A stretch of 14,640 nt of DNA from CAZHGD01 sp964531735 (lineage in GTDB: Bacteria; Armatimonadota; UBA10988). A program made the position numbers and the translations under genes. Shown here piece after piece: positions 7,147 to 13,937 of the stretch (its first letter is position 1; the number at the start of each line of letters is the position of its first letter). The stretch lies in the NCBI GenBank assembly GCA_964531735.1, contig CAZHGD010000189.1, forward strand, positions 1 through 14,640. Direction: 5' to 3'. Under the pieces are notes generated by a model. The model saw only the letters and a program-made list of their open reading frames with translations. It was not told where the DNA came from and searched no databases.

Positions 7147-7996
7147 GATCGTCTGGCTGGCCTCCTATCCGAAGTCGGGCAACACCTGGGTGCGGGTGCT
7201 GCTGACCAACTACCTCCGCGACGGCGAGGTCCCGGCCGACGTCAACGAACTCGAGAGCACGCCGATCGCCAGTGCCCGCGTCTGGTTCGACGAATGGGCC
7301 GGCCTGGAAGCCTCCGCGCTGTCTGACGAGACCATCGAGCGCCTTCGCCCCGGCGTCTACCGCTGCCTGGCCCGGGCGGCCGCCGAGCGGCTGTACATGA
7401 AGGTCCACGATGCCTGGATGCGCACCGCCGACGGCGAGCCGCTGTTCCCGGCCGAGGTGACCGGCGGCGTGATCTACATCATTCGCAACCCGCTGGACCT
7501 GGTGGCGTCGGTGGCCAACCATTGCGGCCTCACCCTCAGACGATCCGCCGACCTGCTCTGCAACCCGGACGCCACGCTGGCGCCATCGCACGGCGGCCTG
7601 TCGGACCAGCTCCGGCAATACACCGGTGACTGGTCGCACCATGTGACCAGTTGGGTCGACCGCTCCGACCTGCGGCTGCACCTGGTGCGCTATGAGGACC
7701 TGCGGGCCGACCCTCTCGGCGCATTCGCGGCCATCGTGCGCTTCTGTGGCCTCAAGCTCGATGAGGCGACGGCGGCCAAGGCGGTGGCGTTCTCCGATTT
7801 CCGCGAACTGCAGCAGCAGGAGCAGCGGGGCGGCTTCCGCGAGCGGCTGCCGTCGGCCAACGGCCTGTTCTTCCGCCAGGGGCAGGCCGGCGCCTGGCGG
7901 CGTGAGCTGCCCGCGGAGCTGGTGGCCCGGGTGATCGAGACGCAAGGACCGACCATGCGGCGGTTCGGCTATCTCGACGACGAGGGGCCGGTGTGA
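7139..7996 (+). CDS. PAPS-dependent sulfotransferase
   Basis: Cytosolic-type sulfotransferase of 285 residues (Sulfotransfer_1 fold), expected to move a sulfuryl group from PAPS to a hydroxyl or amine. The 5'-phosphosulfate loop is at the N-terminus: YPKSGNTWVR (10-19), with K12 as the key lysine. The 3'-phosphate site is IIRNPLDLVASVANH, with Arg and the downstream Ser. A YEDLRADP motif is also typical. The C-terminal region has a GxxG-like loop, though the usual RKG reads as RQGQAGAWR. Placed inside an overlapping operon with kinases and a radical SAM enzyme, the likely acceptor is the precursor peptide or a linked group. Sulfotransferases are known companions of some lasso clusters, which supports but does not prove this. 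Its stop touches the next start. Confidence 0.88.
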   Translation: MGEIVWLASYPKSGNTWVRVLLTNYLRDGEVPADVNELESTPIASARVWFDEWAGLEASALSDETIERLRPGVYRCLARAAAERLYMKVHDAWMRTADGEPLFPAEVTGGVIYIIRNPLDLVASVANHCGLTLRRSADLLCNPDATLAPSHGGLSDQLRQYTGDWSHHVTSWVDRSDLRLHLVRYEDLRADPLGAFAAIVRFCGLKLDEATAAKAVAFSDFRELQQQEQRGGFRERLPSANGLFFRQGQAGAWRRELPAELVARVIETQGPTMRRFGYLDDEGPV

Positions 7997-9657
7997 TGGC
8001 GTCCGCTCCCACAGGCCTGGTGCTCTCGGCACAGGACCTGATGCCAGTCGTCCGCGACGCCCTGGCGCGCGGACAGCATGTCCGCTTCACGGCCACCGGC
8101 AGCAGCATGGCGCCGTTCCTGCGCCATGGTGACGTGGTGGAGGTGGCGCCGCTGGACAGTGCCCCCACCGTGGCCGAGGTGCTGCTGGTGCGTTGCCCCG
8201 GCGGCCTCTACGTGCTCCACCGCGTGGTGCGTGTGGACGGCCGCGGCGTCTACCTGCGCGGCGACGCTCAAGCGACGGTCACCGGTCCGTTCGCCGTCGA
8301 CCAGGTGCTCGGACGGGCGGTCGCCGCCGCCCGCGGTGAGCACGTCTGGTCGCTCCGTGACGGCCCGGCCTGGCACCTGGCCCGGCTCTGGTGCGCCACG
8401 TGGCCGCTCGGACCGAGCCTGCTGGCGGTGCGCCGGTGGCTGTGCGGCCAGCGTCAGGCGCCGGCCACCGCGGCCGCCGGCCGGGCCGACCGCGCGTTTG
8501 ACCAGTTCCTGGCCCTCCTGCGCACCGACGAGGCGCCGCTGCCGCCCATCGCCGCCGAGGACTGGGGCCGCATCGTCCGGTTGGCGCAACGGCTGGGCGT
8601 GTCGCCGCTGCTGGCCAGGCGCGTCCGCCAGCGCGACCTGGAGCCCACGCTGCCGGATGACGTCCGGCAGTCACTCCGCGATCTCTACTACCTGAACGCG
8701 GCGCGCAACACGCTGCTCCTGCGCGAACTGGCCGGCGTCCTGACTGCGCTGTCGGCCCATGAGGTGCCGGTGATCGTGCTGAAGGGCGCGTATCTGGCCG
8801 AGGCGGTCTACGGCGATCTGGCCCTGCGACCCATGGCCGATGTCGACCTGCTCGTGCCACAGCGCGCCGTCCGGCGCGCCGCTGACGTCCTCGCCGGCCT
8901 CGGCTACCAGCCGACCGGGACGGCCTCGCCCGAGTTCCACCCGCGACCGGGCGCGAAGCACCTGCCGCCCTTGGCCCGTCCCGGCGCCCACGCCGGGATC
9001 GAGCTGCACTGGAGTCTGGTGGACGCCGGCGATGCGCCGGCCATCAACCCGCGGGAGTGGTGGCAGTCCAGCACGCCCGCCACGGTCGGCGGCGCACCGG
9101 CCCGGGCACTGTGTCCCGAGGAGTTGGTGCTACACCTGAGCCTGCATCTGGTCCACTGCCACCGGTTCAGCCAGGACTTCCGGGCCCTGGCTGACCTGGC
9201 CGCCACCATGGTGCGCTTCGCTGACGACCTCGACTGGGACCGGGTGCTGGCGCTGGCCACCCGGCGCCGCTGGCGCGGCGGCGTGCTACTGGCGCTCTGG
9301 CTGGCCCACCAGTGGCTCGGCGCGCCCTTGCCCGGCCAAGTGGTCAGCGAGATCCAGCGCGACGCAGCGGCGGTCGCGCGAGTCGCTGAGGCCCGCATCC
9401 TGCTGCTGACCGAGCACCAAGTGCACATCCTGCGCGAGTTGCTGCCGTCCACCTGGTGGCAGGGGCCCACGGGCGAGGCGCCCAACCCACGGGCGACGCT
9501 GGCCGCCGCCCTGCGGCGAGCGCCGTCGGCTCTCTGGCGCCACGCCCCGGCGCTGCTGGCTGCCCTCGGCGCGCTCGGGCCGGTCTGCGAGGTGTTGCGC
9601 GCCCGACTCACCATCGACCGCTGGCTGGCCGACGACCGCCTACCGCCGCGGCGGTAG
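7996..9657 (+). CDS. Fusion of an S26/S24-type peptidase domain and a PF14907-type nucleotidyltransferase
   Basis: A 553-residue two-domain protein. Residues about 10-115 form a signal-peptidase-I/LexA-like domain: GSSMAPFLRHGD with S37 as nucleophile, LHRVV with H75 and YLRGDA with D90. This is the Ser-His-Asp arrangement of SipW/archaeal-type (S26B) enzymes. No membrane helix precedes it, so it is probably cytosolic and may cleave the leader. Residues about 170-553 resemble the uncharacterised nucleotidyltransferase family PF14907: VIVLKGAYLAEAVYGDLALRP with K264, the acidic pair D283/D285 in MADVDLLV, and GIELHWSLVD. Such proteins accompany HprK-like and lasso peptide genes. ATG 7996 overlaps the previous stop by one base (TGATG); GTG 7993 is an equally acceptable start. 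The stop codon lies in a palindrome. Domain calls are good; the substrate of either domain is inferred. Confidence 0.82.
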   Translation: MASAPTGLVLSAQDLMPVVRDALARGQHVRFTATGSSMAPFLRHGDVVEVAPLDSAPTVAEVLLVRCPGGLYVLHRVVRVDGRGVYLRGDAQATVTGPFAVDQVLGRAVAAARGEHVWSLRDGPAWHLARLWCATWPLGPSLLAVRRWLCGQRQAPATAAAGRADRAFDQFLALLRTDEAPLPPIAAEDWGRIVRLAQRLGVSPLLARRVRQRDLEPTLPDDVRQSLRDLYYLNAARNTLLLRELAGVLTALSAHEVPVIVLKGAYLAEAVYGDLALRPMADVDLLVPQRAVRRAADVLAGLGYQPTGTASPEFHPRPGAKHLPPLARPGAHAGIELHWSLVDAGDAPAINPREWWQSSTPATVGGAPARALCPEELVLHLSLHLVHCHRFSQDFRALADLAATMVRFADDLDWDRVLALATRRRWRGGVLLALWLAHQWLGAPLPGQVVSEIQRDAAAVARVAEARILLLTEHQVHILRELLPSTWWQGPTGEAPNPRATLAAALRRAPSALWRHAPALLAALGALGPVCEVLRARLTIDRWLADDRLPPRR

Positions 9658-9659
9658 GC
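9638..9659. terminator. Palindrome between convergent genes, possible two-way terminator
   Basis: A perfect 22-bp palindrome centred between 9648 and 9649, with arms CCTACCGCC and GGCGGTAGG. It contains the TAG of the fusion gene and lies 18 nt from the end of the convergent monooxygenase gene. It can form a GC-rich stem on either strand, but neither side has a T-tract, so intrinsic termination is only possible, not shown. Confidence 0.35.
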
Positions 9660-9676
9660 CCGCTCCGGTTGGGCGC

Positions 9677-9967
9677 TCAGGCGTCCAGCGGCTCAAGAAA
9701 GCCCAACTGCGGCTCAGCGGCGAACTGGTCGCCACAGGCCGCCACGAAGGCACCGAAGTGCGGCGTCTTGAGGTGCGCATCCAGCGCCGCCTGGTCGGCC
9801 CAGCGCTCGATCACCGTCAGCGCCGTGGCATCGTCGGCCGCCCGATAGATCTCGTAGCGCACACAGCCGGCCTCGGCGCGGCTGGCGGTGGCCAGCTTCT
9901 GCAGTTCGGCCGCGACGGCGGCTTCGGCACCCGGCTTGACGGCGATGCGCGCGATCAGATACGTCAT
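9677..9967 (-). CDS. ABM-fold putative quinol monooxygenase (YgiN-like)
   Basis: A 96-residue antibiotic-biosynthesis-monooxygenase-domain protein (PF03992 type). The pattern is a first strand MTYLIARIAVKPG, the helix AAVAAELQKL, EAGCVRYEIYRA, the strand ALTVIERWAD with E54 and W56, then ALDAHLKTPHFGAF with H65 and H70. Family members are small dimeric ferredoxin-like proteins. They include quinol monooxygenases, haem-degrading enzymes and stress proteins, so the reaction is not determined. ATG 9967 has AAGGGA about 10 nt upstream on the minus strand. It is convergent with the peptide operon and 77 nt downstream of the HAD gene on the same strand, possibly sharing its transcript. No functional link to the peptide pathway is evident. 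Confidence 0.88.
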   Translation of the reverse strand: MTYLIARIAVKPGAEAAVAAELQKLATASRAEAGCVRYEIYRAADDATALTVIERWADQAALDAHLKTPHFGAFVAACGDQFAAEPQLGFLEPLDA

Positions 9968-10044
9968 GATGGTTCCCTTCGGCCGGTGGATTGGCGGCTC
10001 TCGGGCGGGTTCCTGCTTGGCGCCCGGCACCACCGCGCTCGCCA

Positions 10045-10515
10045 TCAACTCCGCAAGGTCGCGATCAGGCGCCGCGGGTCCAGCAGCAGTTGCAGGGCCT
10101 CGTGGGCCGAGCGACAGACCACGTCGGCCTCGGCCAAGGCGGCCAGGCTGGCGCCCTCGGCCTGGATGACGCCGATGCCGAGCGCCGCCTCGCGCAGCAG
10201 CCACCGGTCGTTGCGGCCGTTACCCAGGGCGACCCCTGTCTCGGCGCCGAGTTGTCGCAGGTACTCGGCCTTGGCTTCGGCCTGCCCGCCCGCCGGCAGG
10301 ACGGTCAAGGTCAACGGCAGACCGGCCAGTTCGCGCGCGGCCAGGCCGAAGGTGTCGGCGGTAACCACGTGAACCTCCAGCAGCTTGGCGACTCGGGTCA
10401 GCAAATCCGCCAGGCCGAACAGCAGGCGGCCATCGACCGCGAGGGTACCGTTGTAGTCGGCCACCAAATGGTGCAGGTGCAGCTCGCGGTGGCCGGGGAT
10501 GTCGACGCTCAGCAT
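10045..10515 (-). CDS. HAD-superfamily protein of the soluble P-type-ATPase-like group
   Basis: A 156-residue compact HAD domain resembling the soluble P-type ATPase group (COG4087 as I recall it). Motif I is DYNGTL with nucleophile D20; the usual second Asp (DxD) is Asn22, the position where P-type ATPases also lack Asp. Motif II is VTAD (T52), and GNGRND (98-103) is motif IV. The opening MLSVDIPGHRELHLHHLV is the normal N-terminus of this group, so ATG 10515 is preferred. A strong AGGAGG at 10553-10558 is too far from that ATG but suits a CTG at 10542, so a slightly longer form is possible. Physiological substrate unknown. Without the second Asp, classical phosphatase turnover may be slow. 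It probably heads a two-gene transcript with the monooxygenase. Confidence 0.83.
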   Translation of the reverse strand: MLSVDIPGHRELHLHHLVADYNGTLAVDGRLLFGLADLLTRVAKLLEVHVVTADTFGLAARELAGLPLTLTVLPAGGQAEAKAEYLRQLGAETGVALGNGRNDRWLLREAALGIGVIQAEGASLAALAEADVVCRSAHEALQLLLDPRRLIATLRS

Positions 10516-10653
10516 GGCTTGGCTCGCGCGAAGGTTGGCCAGGCGATGACGCCCTCCTCCGGTCGCACTGCCAGACGGTCGAGCGAGTGGGCGGCACCGA
10601 CCAGTGGCCGCGACGGCGATGCGGCCCATCGTGCCCATGGCTCCCACTCGTGC

Positions 10654-10674
10654 GACCGGCGTCTCGCCGGTCTG
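10654..10674 (+). repeat. REP-like hairpin, left copy of an inverted pair
   Basis: GACCGGCGTCTCGCCGGTC folds into an 8-bp perfect stem with a TCT loop, followed by TG. The exact reverse complement of all 21 bases recurs at 10760-10780. A hairpin unit in an inverted pair is the usual layout of REP doublets (REPINs). Confidence 0.6.
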
Positions 10675-10759
10675 CCTCCGCTGCGCTCCGGCTACGCACC
10701 GGTGAGCGCTTCGCTGGCCCCAAGTGGTCGCGCTCCAGTTACCTCCGACCTGGCACGTC

Positions 10760-10780
10760 CAGACCGGCGAGACGCCGGTC
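10760..10780 (-). repeat. REP-like hairpin, right copy of an inverted pair
   Basis: Exact 21-base reverse complement of the unit at 10654-10674, 85 nt away. The similarity continues a few bases outward (CGTG, with one mismatch) but not inward, so the pair is a bounded unit of about 130 bp. The intact RAYT at 993-1667 is a candidate for the enzyme that mobilises such units, though it could belong to another repeat family. Confidence 0.6.
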
Positions 10781-10994
10781 CCACGGGAAGCCGCCTCATG
10801 CACCCAGACAAACGCGCACTGGCCGCACCTCGCGTGGTTGCGCACCCGCCCTATCGGGTGGTAGGCTGGTGGCCGCCGCACGTGCCGGCTGGTGAGTGCT
10901 CGAGTTGGCGAACCATGATGGAGCGCTACCGGTGCCTGGTGGGCAGGTGGCTGCCGCTGGCGGCGACCGCGCTGGTCATGTGGGCGGACGCGGC

Positions 10995-11060
10995 GACTAT
11001 TGGGGACAGTATACTTAACTCCGCGGCGTTGCGGAGTTAAGTATACTGTCCCCAATAGTC
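10995..11060. repeat. Perfect 30-bp inverted repeat with 6-nt loop
   Basis: Arms 10995-11024 and 11031-11060 are exact reverse complements around a GGCGTT loop. The arms begin near ACTATTGGGGACAG and contain the AT-rich core TATACTTAACT, unlike the surrounding GC-rich DNA. The TGGGGACAG end resembles the TGGGGTCAG half-site beside the RAYT. A further CTGTCCCC follows at 11061-11068. It lies 26 nt beyond the end of the minus-strand propeller operon, so it could also stop transcription there, but it has no T-tract. Most likely a transposase-associated non-autonomous repeat. Confidence 0.75.
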
Positions 11061-11086
11061 CTGTCCCCGTTCCAGAAGCGCGACGG

Positions 11087-12238
11087 TCACACCGGCGGGA
11101 AATAGCTGAACACGCAACCGAGGTGGTCGTCCTCGCCCATGATCAGCCGGCCTTCCGGCGTGGCCAGCAGGGCACCGAAGCGGTAGCCGTACCAGGCCTT
11201 CTCGGTGGTGGCACAGCAGACGCCCAGGTCGCGCAGGCTGCCCTCGCGCGGATCATGGCTGAACAGGTGCGCCATGCCTTCGCGTGAGCCGGCGATGCCG
11301 TAGATGCGCCCGTCGCCGATGCGGACCAGGTGGTCGACCCCGCCCAGCGGGATCGGCTTGCCCAAGGTCAGCACGCGCTCCTCCTCGAGCAGCACCACGC
11401 TGAACAGCCCTTCGGTGTCGCCGACGAACAGCCAGCGCTCGGTGTCGTCCAGGACCGCCGCGGTGACTCTGGCGTAGGGTCCACGGCCCGGGAAGCACGG
11501 CACCTGGACGCCGGTCGGCTCGATGGTCTCGGTGCTCGGGTCGTAGCACAGCAGCCGGCCGAGCGTGCCGAAGGCGTACCAGGTGCCGTCGCCGTCCTCG
11601 ACCAGCGTGCGGCCAAAGAAGCCGACCGGGTCCACCTCGCCGACCACCGTCACCGTGCCGTCGTGGGTGCTCACCCAGAACAGCACGCCGCTCGGTTCGC
11701 TCAGGCCAACCAGGCGCGTGCCGTCGGCGCTGGCCTGCAGACAAGCGATGCGCTCGCCGGGCACCGGCACGGCCAGGTCCTCATAGCGCGGGCTGGGTAC
11801 GCCCCACTCCTGGATCACATCGCCGGGCAGGTGCAGACCGCTCACGCGGATGAGCCGGTGTTCGCGCTCGTCGCCACCGGCCAGCAGGGCGCCGCCGCCC
11901 GGCCGCACTACCACGGCGCCGACCTGCGTGCAGCCCGGCACCGCGCCGAGCGGAATGGCCGCCTCGCAGTACGACCGCAGCGCGTACTGGAACAGCCACG
12001 ACTGCTCGCCGCTGGTGGCGCCGTAGACCACGCCATCGGCGAGGCCGAGCGCGGTGATGGCCGAGCATTCGCGCGGAATGGCGCGCATCTGGCCGCCGAA
12101 GTCGATGGCCTTGACGGTCAAGGCGCCTTCGCTGACGAAGGTGCGGCTGGCGGAGCCGGCGAGCAGGCCGGCTTCCGGCTTCGACATGCGCTCGCGGTCG
12201 CGCTGCGGCCAGGTGCGCGTGCTGAAATCGATGGGCAT
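11087..12238 (-). CDS. Cytosolic beta-propeller-like protein, second gene of a pair
   Basis: A 383-residue protein made of repeating segments of about 40-50 residues with the pattern strand, Gly-Asp/Asp-Gly turn, strand. Examples are GLADGVVYGATSG, EDGDGTWYAFGTLGRLLCYDP, DDTERWLFVGDTEGLFSVVLLEE, GDGRIYGIAGSREG and TPEGRLIMGEDDHLGCVFSYFPP. This is typical of seven-bladed propellers such as gluconolactonase/SMP-30-like or quinoprotein-like folds. I cannot name the family. No signal peptide is present. ATG 12238 has GAGGAG at ideal spacing and starts 16 nt after the stop of the upstream gene, so both are in one operon. The two look like distant paralogues, for example in their DGxGxxY...GRxLxxD segments. 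Function unknown; catalytic, ligand-binding and scaffold roles are all open. Confidence 0.72.
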   Translation of the reverse strand: MPIDFSTRTWPQRDRERMSKPEAGLLAGSASRTFVSEGALTVKAIDFGGQMRAIPRECSAITALGLADGVVYGATSGEQSWLFQYALRSYCEAAIPLGAVPGCTQVGAVVVRPGGGALLAGGDEREHRLIRVSGLHLPGDVIQEWGVPSPRYEDLAVPVPGERIACLQASADGTRLVGLSEPSGVLFWVSTHDGTVTVVGEVDPVGFFGRTLVEDGDGTWYAFGTLGRLLCYDPSTETIEPTGVQVPCFPGRGPYARVTAAVLDDTERWLFVGDTEGLFSVVLLEEERVLTLGKPIPLGGVDHLVRIGDGRIYGIAGSREGMAHLFSHDPREGSLRDLGVCCATTEKAWYGYRFGALLATPEGRLIMGEDDHLGCVFSYFPPV

Positions 12239-12254
12239 GATGGTCTCCTCGGGC

Positions 12255-13463
12255 TCAGCCCCACAGACGCAGGCGCGGGTAGTCGGGCTGGCCGAGGTCG
12301 GCCAACTCGCCCTCGTCGAACCGAATGTGCGCCACGCCGGTCGGCGTGCGACCCACCACGGCGCCAATCAGGTCGCGCCGCGAGACCCAGACCGCGCGGC
12401 TGATGTACCACACGGACTGGTCGCGCTCGGCGTCATACAGCGGCCCCAGGTCGGTGTTCTCGCCGGTCTCCAGGTTGACGCGGTGCAGATGCGTGACGAT
12501 GCCCCGCTCGGCTGTGGCGAGGTGCTGCGCGCAGCAGTAGAGGTGGCCGTCGGGTCCGATGGTCAGACCGCCCACGTGGGTGCCGTTGATGTTCGGCTTC
12601 TCATAGCCGGTCAGCCCCTGGTGGACCGGCCCGAGGTCGGTCATGCGGCCGTGTGGCCCAGCGGCCATGTCGTAGAGCCAGAGGTGCGGCAGCGCGTTCC
12701 AGGCCACGCCGACCACCTTGGTCGGGTCGGGGCAGGCCACCACATCGTAGGTGATGTTGTGCCAGCCGCGCTGGAACGGCGGGTGCGGCACGAACGCGTC
12801 GAGTTCCTCGAGCCGGTTGCGGTCGGCGTCGAAGCGCAGCACGCGGCCGAAGTCGTCGCAGGTGTAGCCGTGGCCGTCCGGGTCGACCCAGATGGTCTGC
12901 GGGTTGACCGCGCCGATGCGGCCGTAGTCGGTGTCGCAGCGCCGCTCCAGGTCCCAGACGTGGAAGTGGTTGAGTGGGTAGGTACACGAGTAGAGCCGTC
13001 GCCGCCTGGTGTCGAGCGCCAAGCAGCGGCAGCCCTCCTGCGGGTAGAGCAACTCGGTGCGGATCATCTCATCGCGGCGGGTGTCCCAGACGGCCAGCGT
13101 GGCGCCGGCGAAGCTGACGTGCGGGTCGCCCCAGTTGCCCCACGGGTTGTAGACCACGTGGCCCAGCGGCGGCCCGCTGAGGTGGGTGCCCGCGTAGAGC
13201 ACGCCGTCGGCGTCGATGATCATCGCGTCATGGACCTTGCACTGGGTGGCCCGACCGTTGTCGGCCGGCTGCCCGGTGGCCTCGCCCATGTCGATCAGCG
13301 CTTCGCTGCCGCCGTCGGTGCGGTACCGCATGACCACCGCGGCCACGCCGCCGAGGTGCTCACAGCAGGCGCCGACGTAGGCGCAGCCGTCAGGCCCGGC
13401 GTTGATGGCCCAGGTGGTGTCGTGGACCGGCAAGTCGGTGAAGTCCACGATGCTCACGTGCAT
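12255..13463 (-). CDS. Cytosolic beta-propeller-like protein, first gene of a pair
   Basis: A 402-residue protein with repeated propeller-type blades: INAGPDGCAYVGACCEH, IIDADGVLYAGTHL, LALDTRRRRLYSCTYPLNHFHVWDLE, WVDPDGHGYTCDDFGRVLRFDA and GLTIGPDGHLYCCAQH. It is rich in conserved-looking His, Trp and Cys residues (YNPWGNWGDPH, GWHNITYD, NINGTHVGG), which could line a central binding pocket or metal site. There is no signal peptide, so it should be cytosolic. ATG 13463 has GGAG at a usable distance upstream. No promoter was recognised in the 96 nt between it and the toxin gene on the same strand, so read-through from the toxin-antitoxin transcript cannot be excluded. Similar proteins are often annotated as hypothetical or as lactonase/SMP-30-like; I cannot decide. 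Confidence 0.74.
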   Translation of the reverse strand: MHVSIVDFTDLPVHDTTWAINAGPDGCAYVGACCEHLGGVAAVVMRYRTDGGSEALIDMGEATGQPADNGRATQCKVHDAMIIDADGVLYAGTHLSGPPLGHVVYNPWGNWGDPHVSFAGATLAVWDTRRDEMIRTELLYPQEGCRCLALDTRRRRLYSCTYPLNHFHVWDLERRCDTDYGRIGAVNPQTIWVDPDGHGYTCDDFGRVLRFDADRNRLEELDAFVPHPPFQRGWHNITYDVVACPDPTKVVGVAWNALPHLWLYDMAAGPHGRMTDLGPVHQGLTGYEKPNINGTHVGGLTIGPDGHLYCCAQHLATAERGIVTHLHRVNLETGENTDLGPLYDAERDQSVWYISRAVWVSRRDLIGAVVGRTPTGVAHIRFDEGELADLGQPDYPRLRLWG

Positions 13464-13559
13464 GATGTGCTACTCCGCGGCGACCGCGCTGGCCGCCGGC
13501 ACGAACCCGGTCTAGTGCGCCGCGGGCGCGGCGGGTCCTGCCTGGGGTTGGAGGCCGGT

Positions 13560-13937
13560 TCAGGCCGGCAGCACGGCGGCCGGATACTGGGCCAGGCGTG
13601 AGTTCGCGGTCACCAGCGTCAGGCCCTCCACGAGGCACTGGGCGACGAGGAGGCGGTCGAACGGATCGTGGTGAATGGATGGCAAGCCGCCCACCGCCAG
13701 TGCGTGAGCCGCCGTCACCGGCAGCGGGGCCAAGTCCTCGGCGGCCAGCACCGCGGCGAAATGGTCGGGGACGTCCAGCTTCCCCAACGACTGCTTGATG
13801 ACCATCTCCCACACGCTGGCGGCGCTGATGAAGACGCCATTCTCAGGCGACGAGATGGCTGCGCGCGCTGCCAGGCCCAGGCGCGCGTCGTCGGCCAGCC
13901 ACCACAGCAGCACGTGAGTGTCCAGCAGAAGTCTCAC
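13560..13937 (-). CDS. PIN-domain toxin, VapC family (Sll0205-like)
   Basis: A 125-residue PIN-domain ribonuclease, probably a toxin that cuts RNA in a magnesium-dependent way. The acidic site is visible: D6 in LLLDTHVLLWWL, E44 in SAASVWEMVIK, and D91/D94 in HHDPFDRLLVAQ. The terminal motif LVTANSRLAQY keeps T110 but has Asn where many members have Asp. WEMVIKQSLGKL and HHDPFDRL are characteristic of the Sll0205-type branch. The GTG start at 13937 overlaps the antitoxin stop by four nt, the typical coupled antitoxin-first layout. Length is normal and no defect is seen. Target RNA unknown. Confidence 0.92.
   Translation of the reverse strand: MRLLLDTHVLLWWLADDARLGLAARAAISSPENGVFISAASVWEMVIKQSLGKLDVPDHFAAVLAAEDLAPLPVTAAHALAVGGLPSIHHDPFDRLLVAQCLVEGLTLVTANSRLAQYPAAVLPA

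Larger units (their letters stand above)
10516..10994. other. Non-coding region with repeat debris
   Basis: About 480 nt upstream of the minus-strand HAD gene contain no credible gene. Open frames crossing it on both strands have repetitive Arg/Ala/Ser composition and no recognisable domain. It contains the inverted REP-like pair at 10654-10780 and a weaker hairpin with arms CACCCG and CGGGTG (10843-10860). The latter looks like a remnant of another dispersed repeat. No clear promoter was seen. Confidence 0.55.

Noticed and set aside
3909..9657. A canonical lasso peptide cluster.
   Set aside because: The kinase, nucleotidyltransferase and sulfotransferase fit, but there is no asparagine-synthetase-like cyclase and no B2 transglutaminase-type protease, and a radical SAM enzyme is present instead.
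10831..10890. Possible tRNA, small RNA or CRISPR-like unit around the CACCCG/CGGGTG hairpin.
   Set aside because: Only one 6-bp stem is seen, with no cloverleaf and no repeated spacing. No tRNA, rRNA or CRISPR array was recognised anywhere in the window.
10045..11055. A 336-residue minus-strand open frame extending the HAD gene upstream through the inverted repeats.
   Set aside because: Only the last 156 residues match the HAD group. The rest is a translation of repeat DNA; both strands of the large palindrome even give the same MGTVYLTP-like start.
11000..11287. A 95-residue plus-strand open frame starting in the 30-bp inverted repeat.
   Set aside because: Its start is palindrome sequence and the remainder lies antisense to the end of a well-supported propeller gene; no domain is visible.
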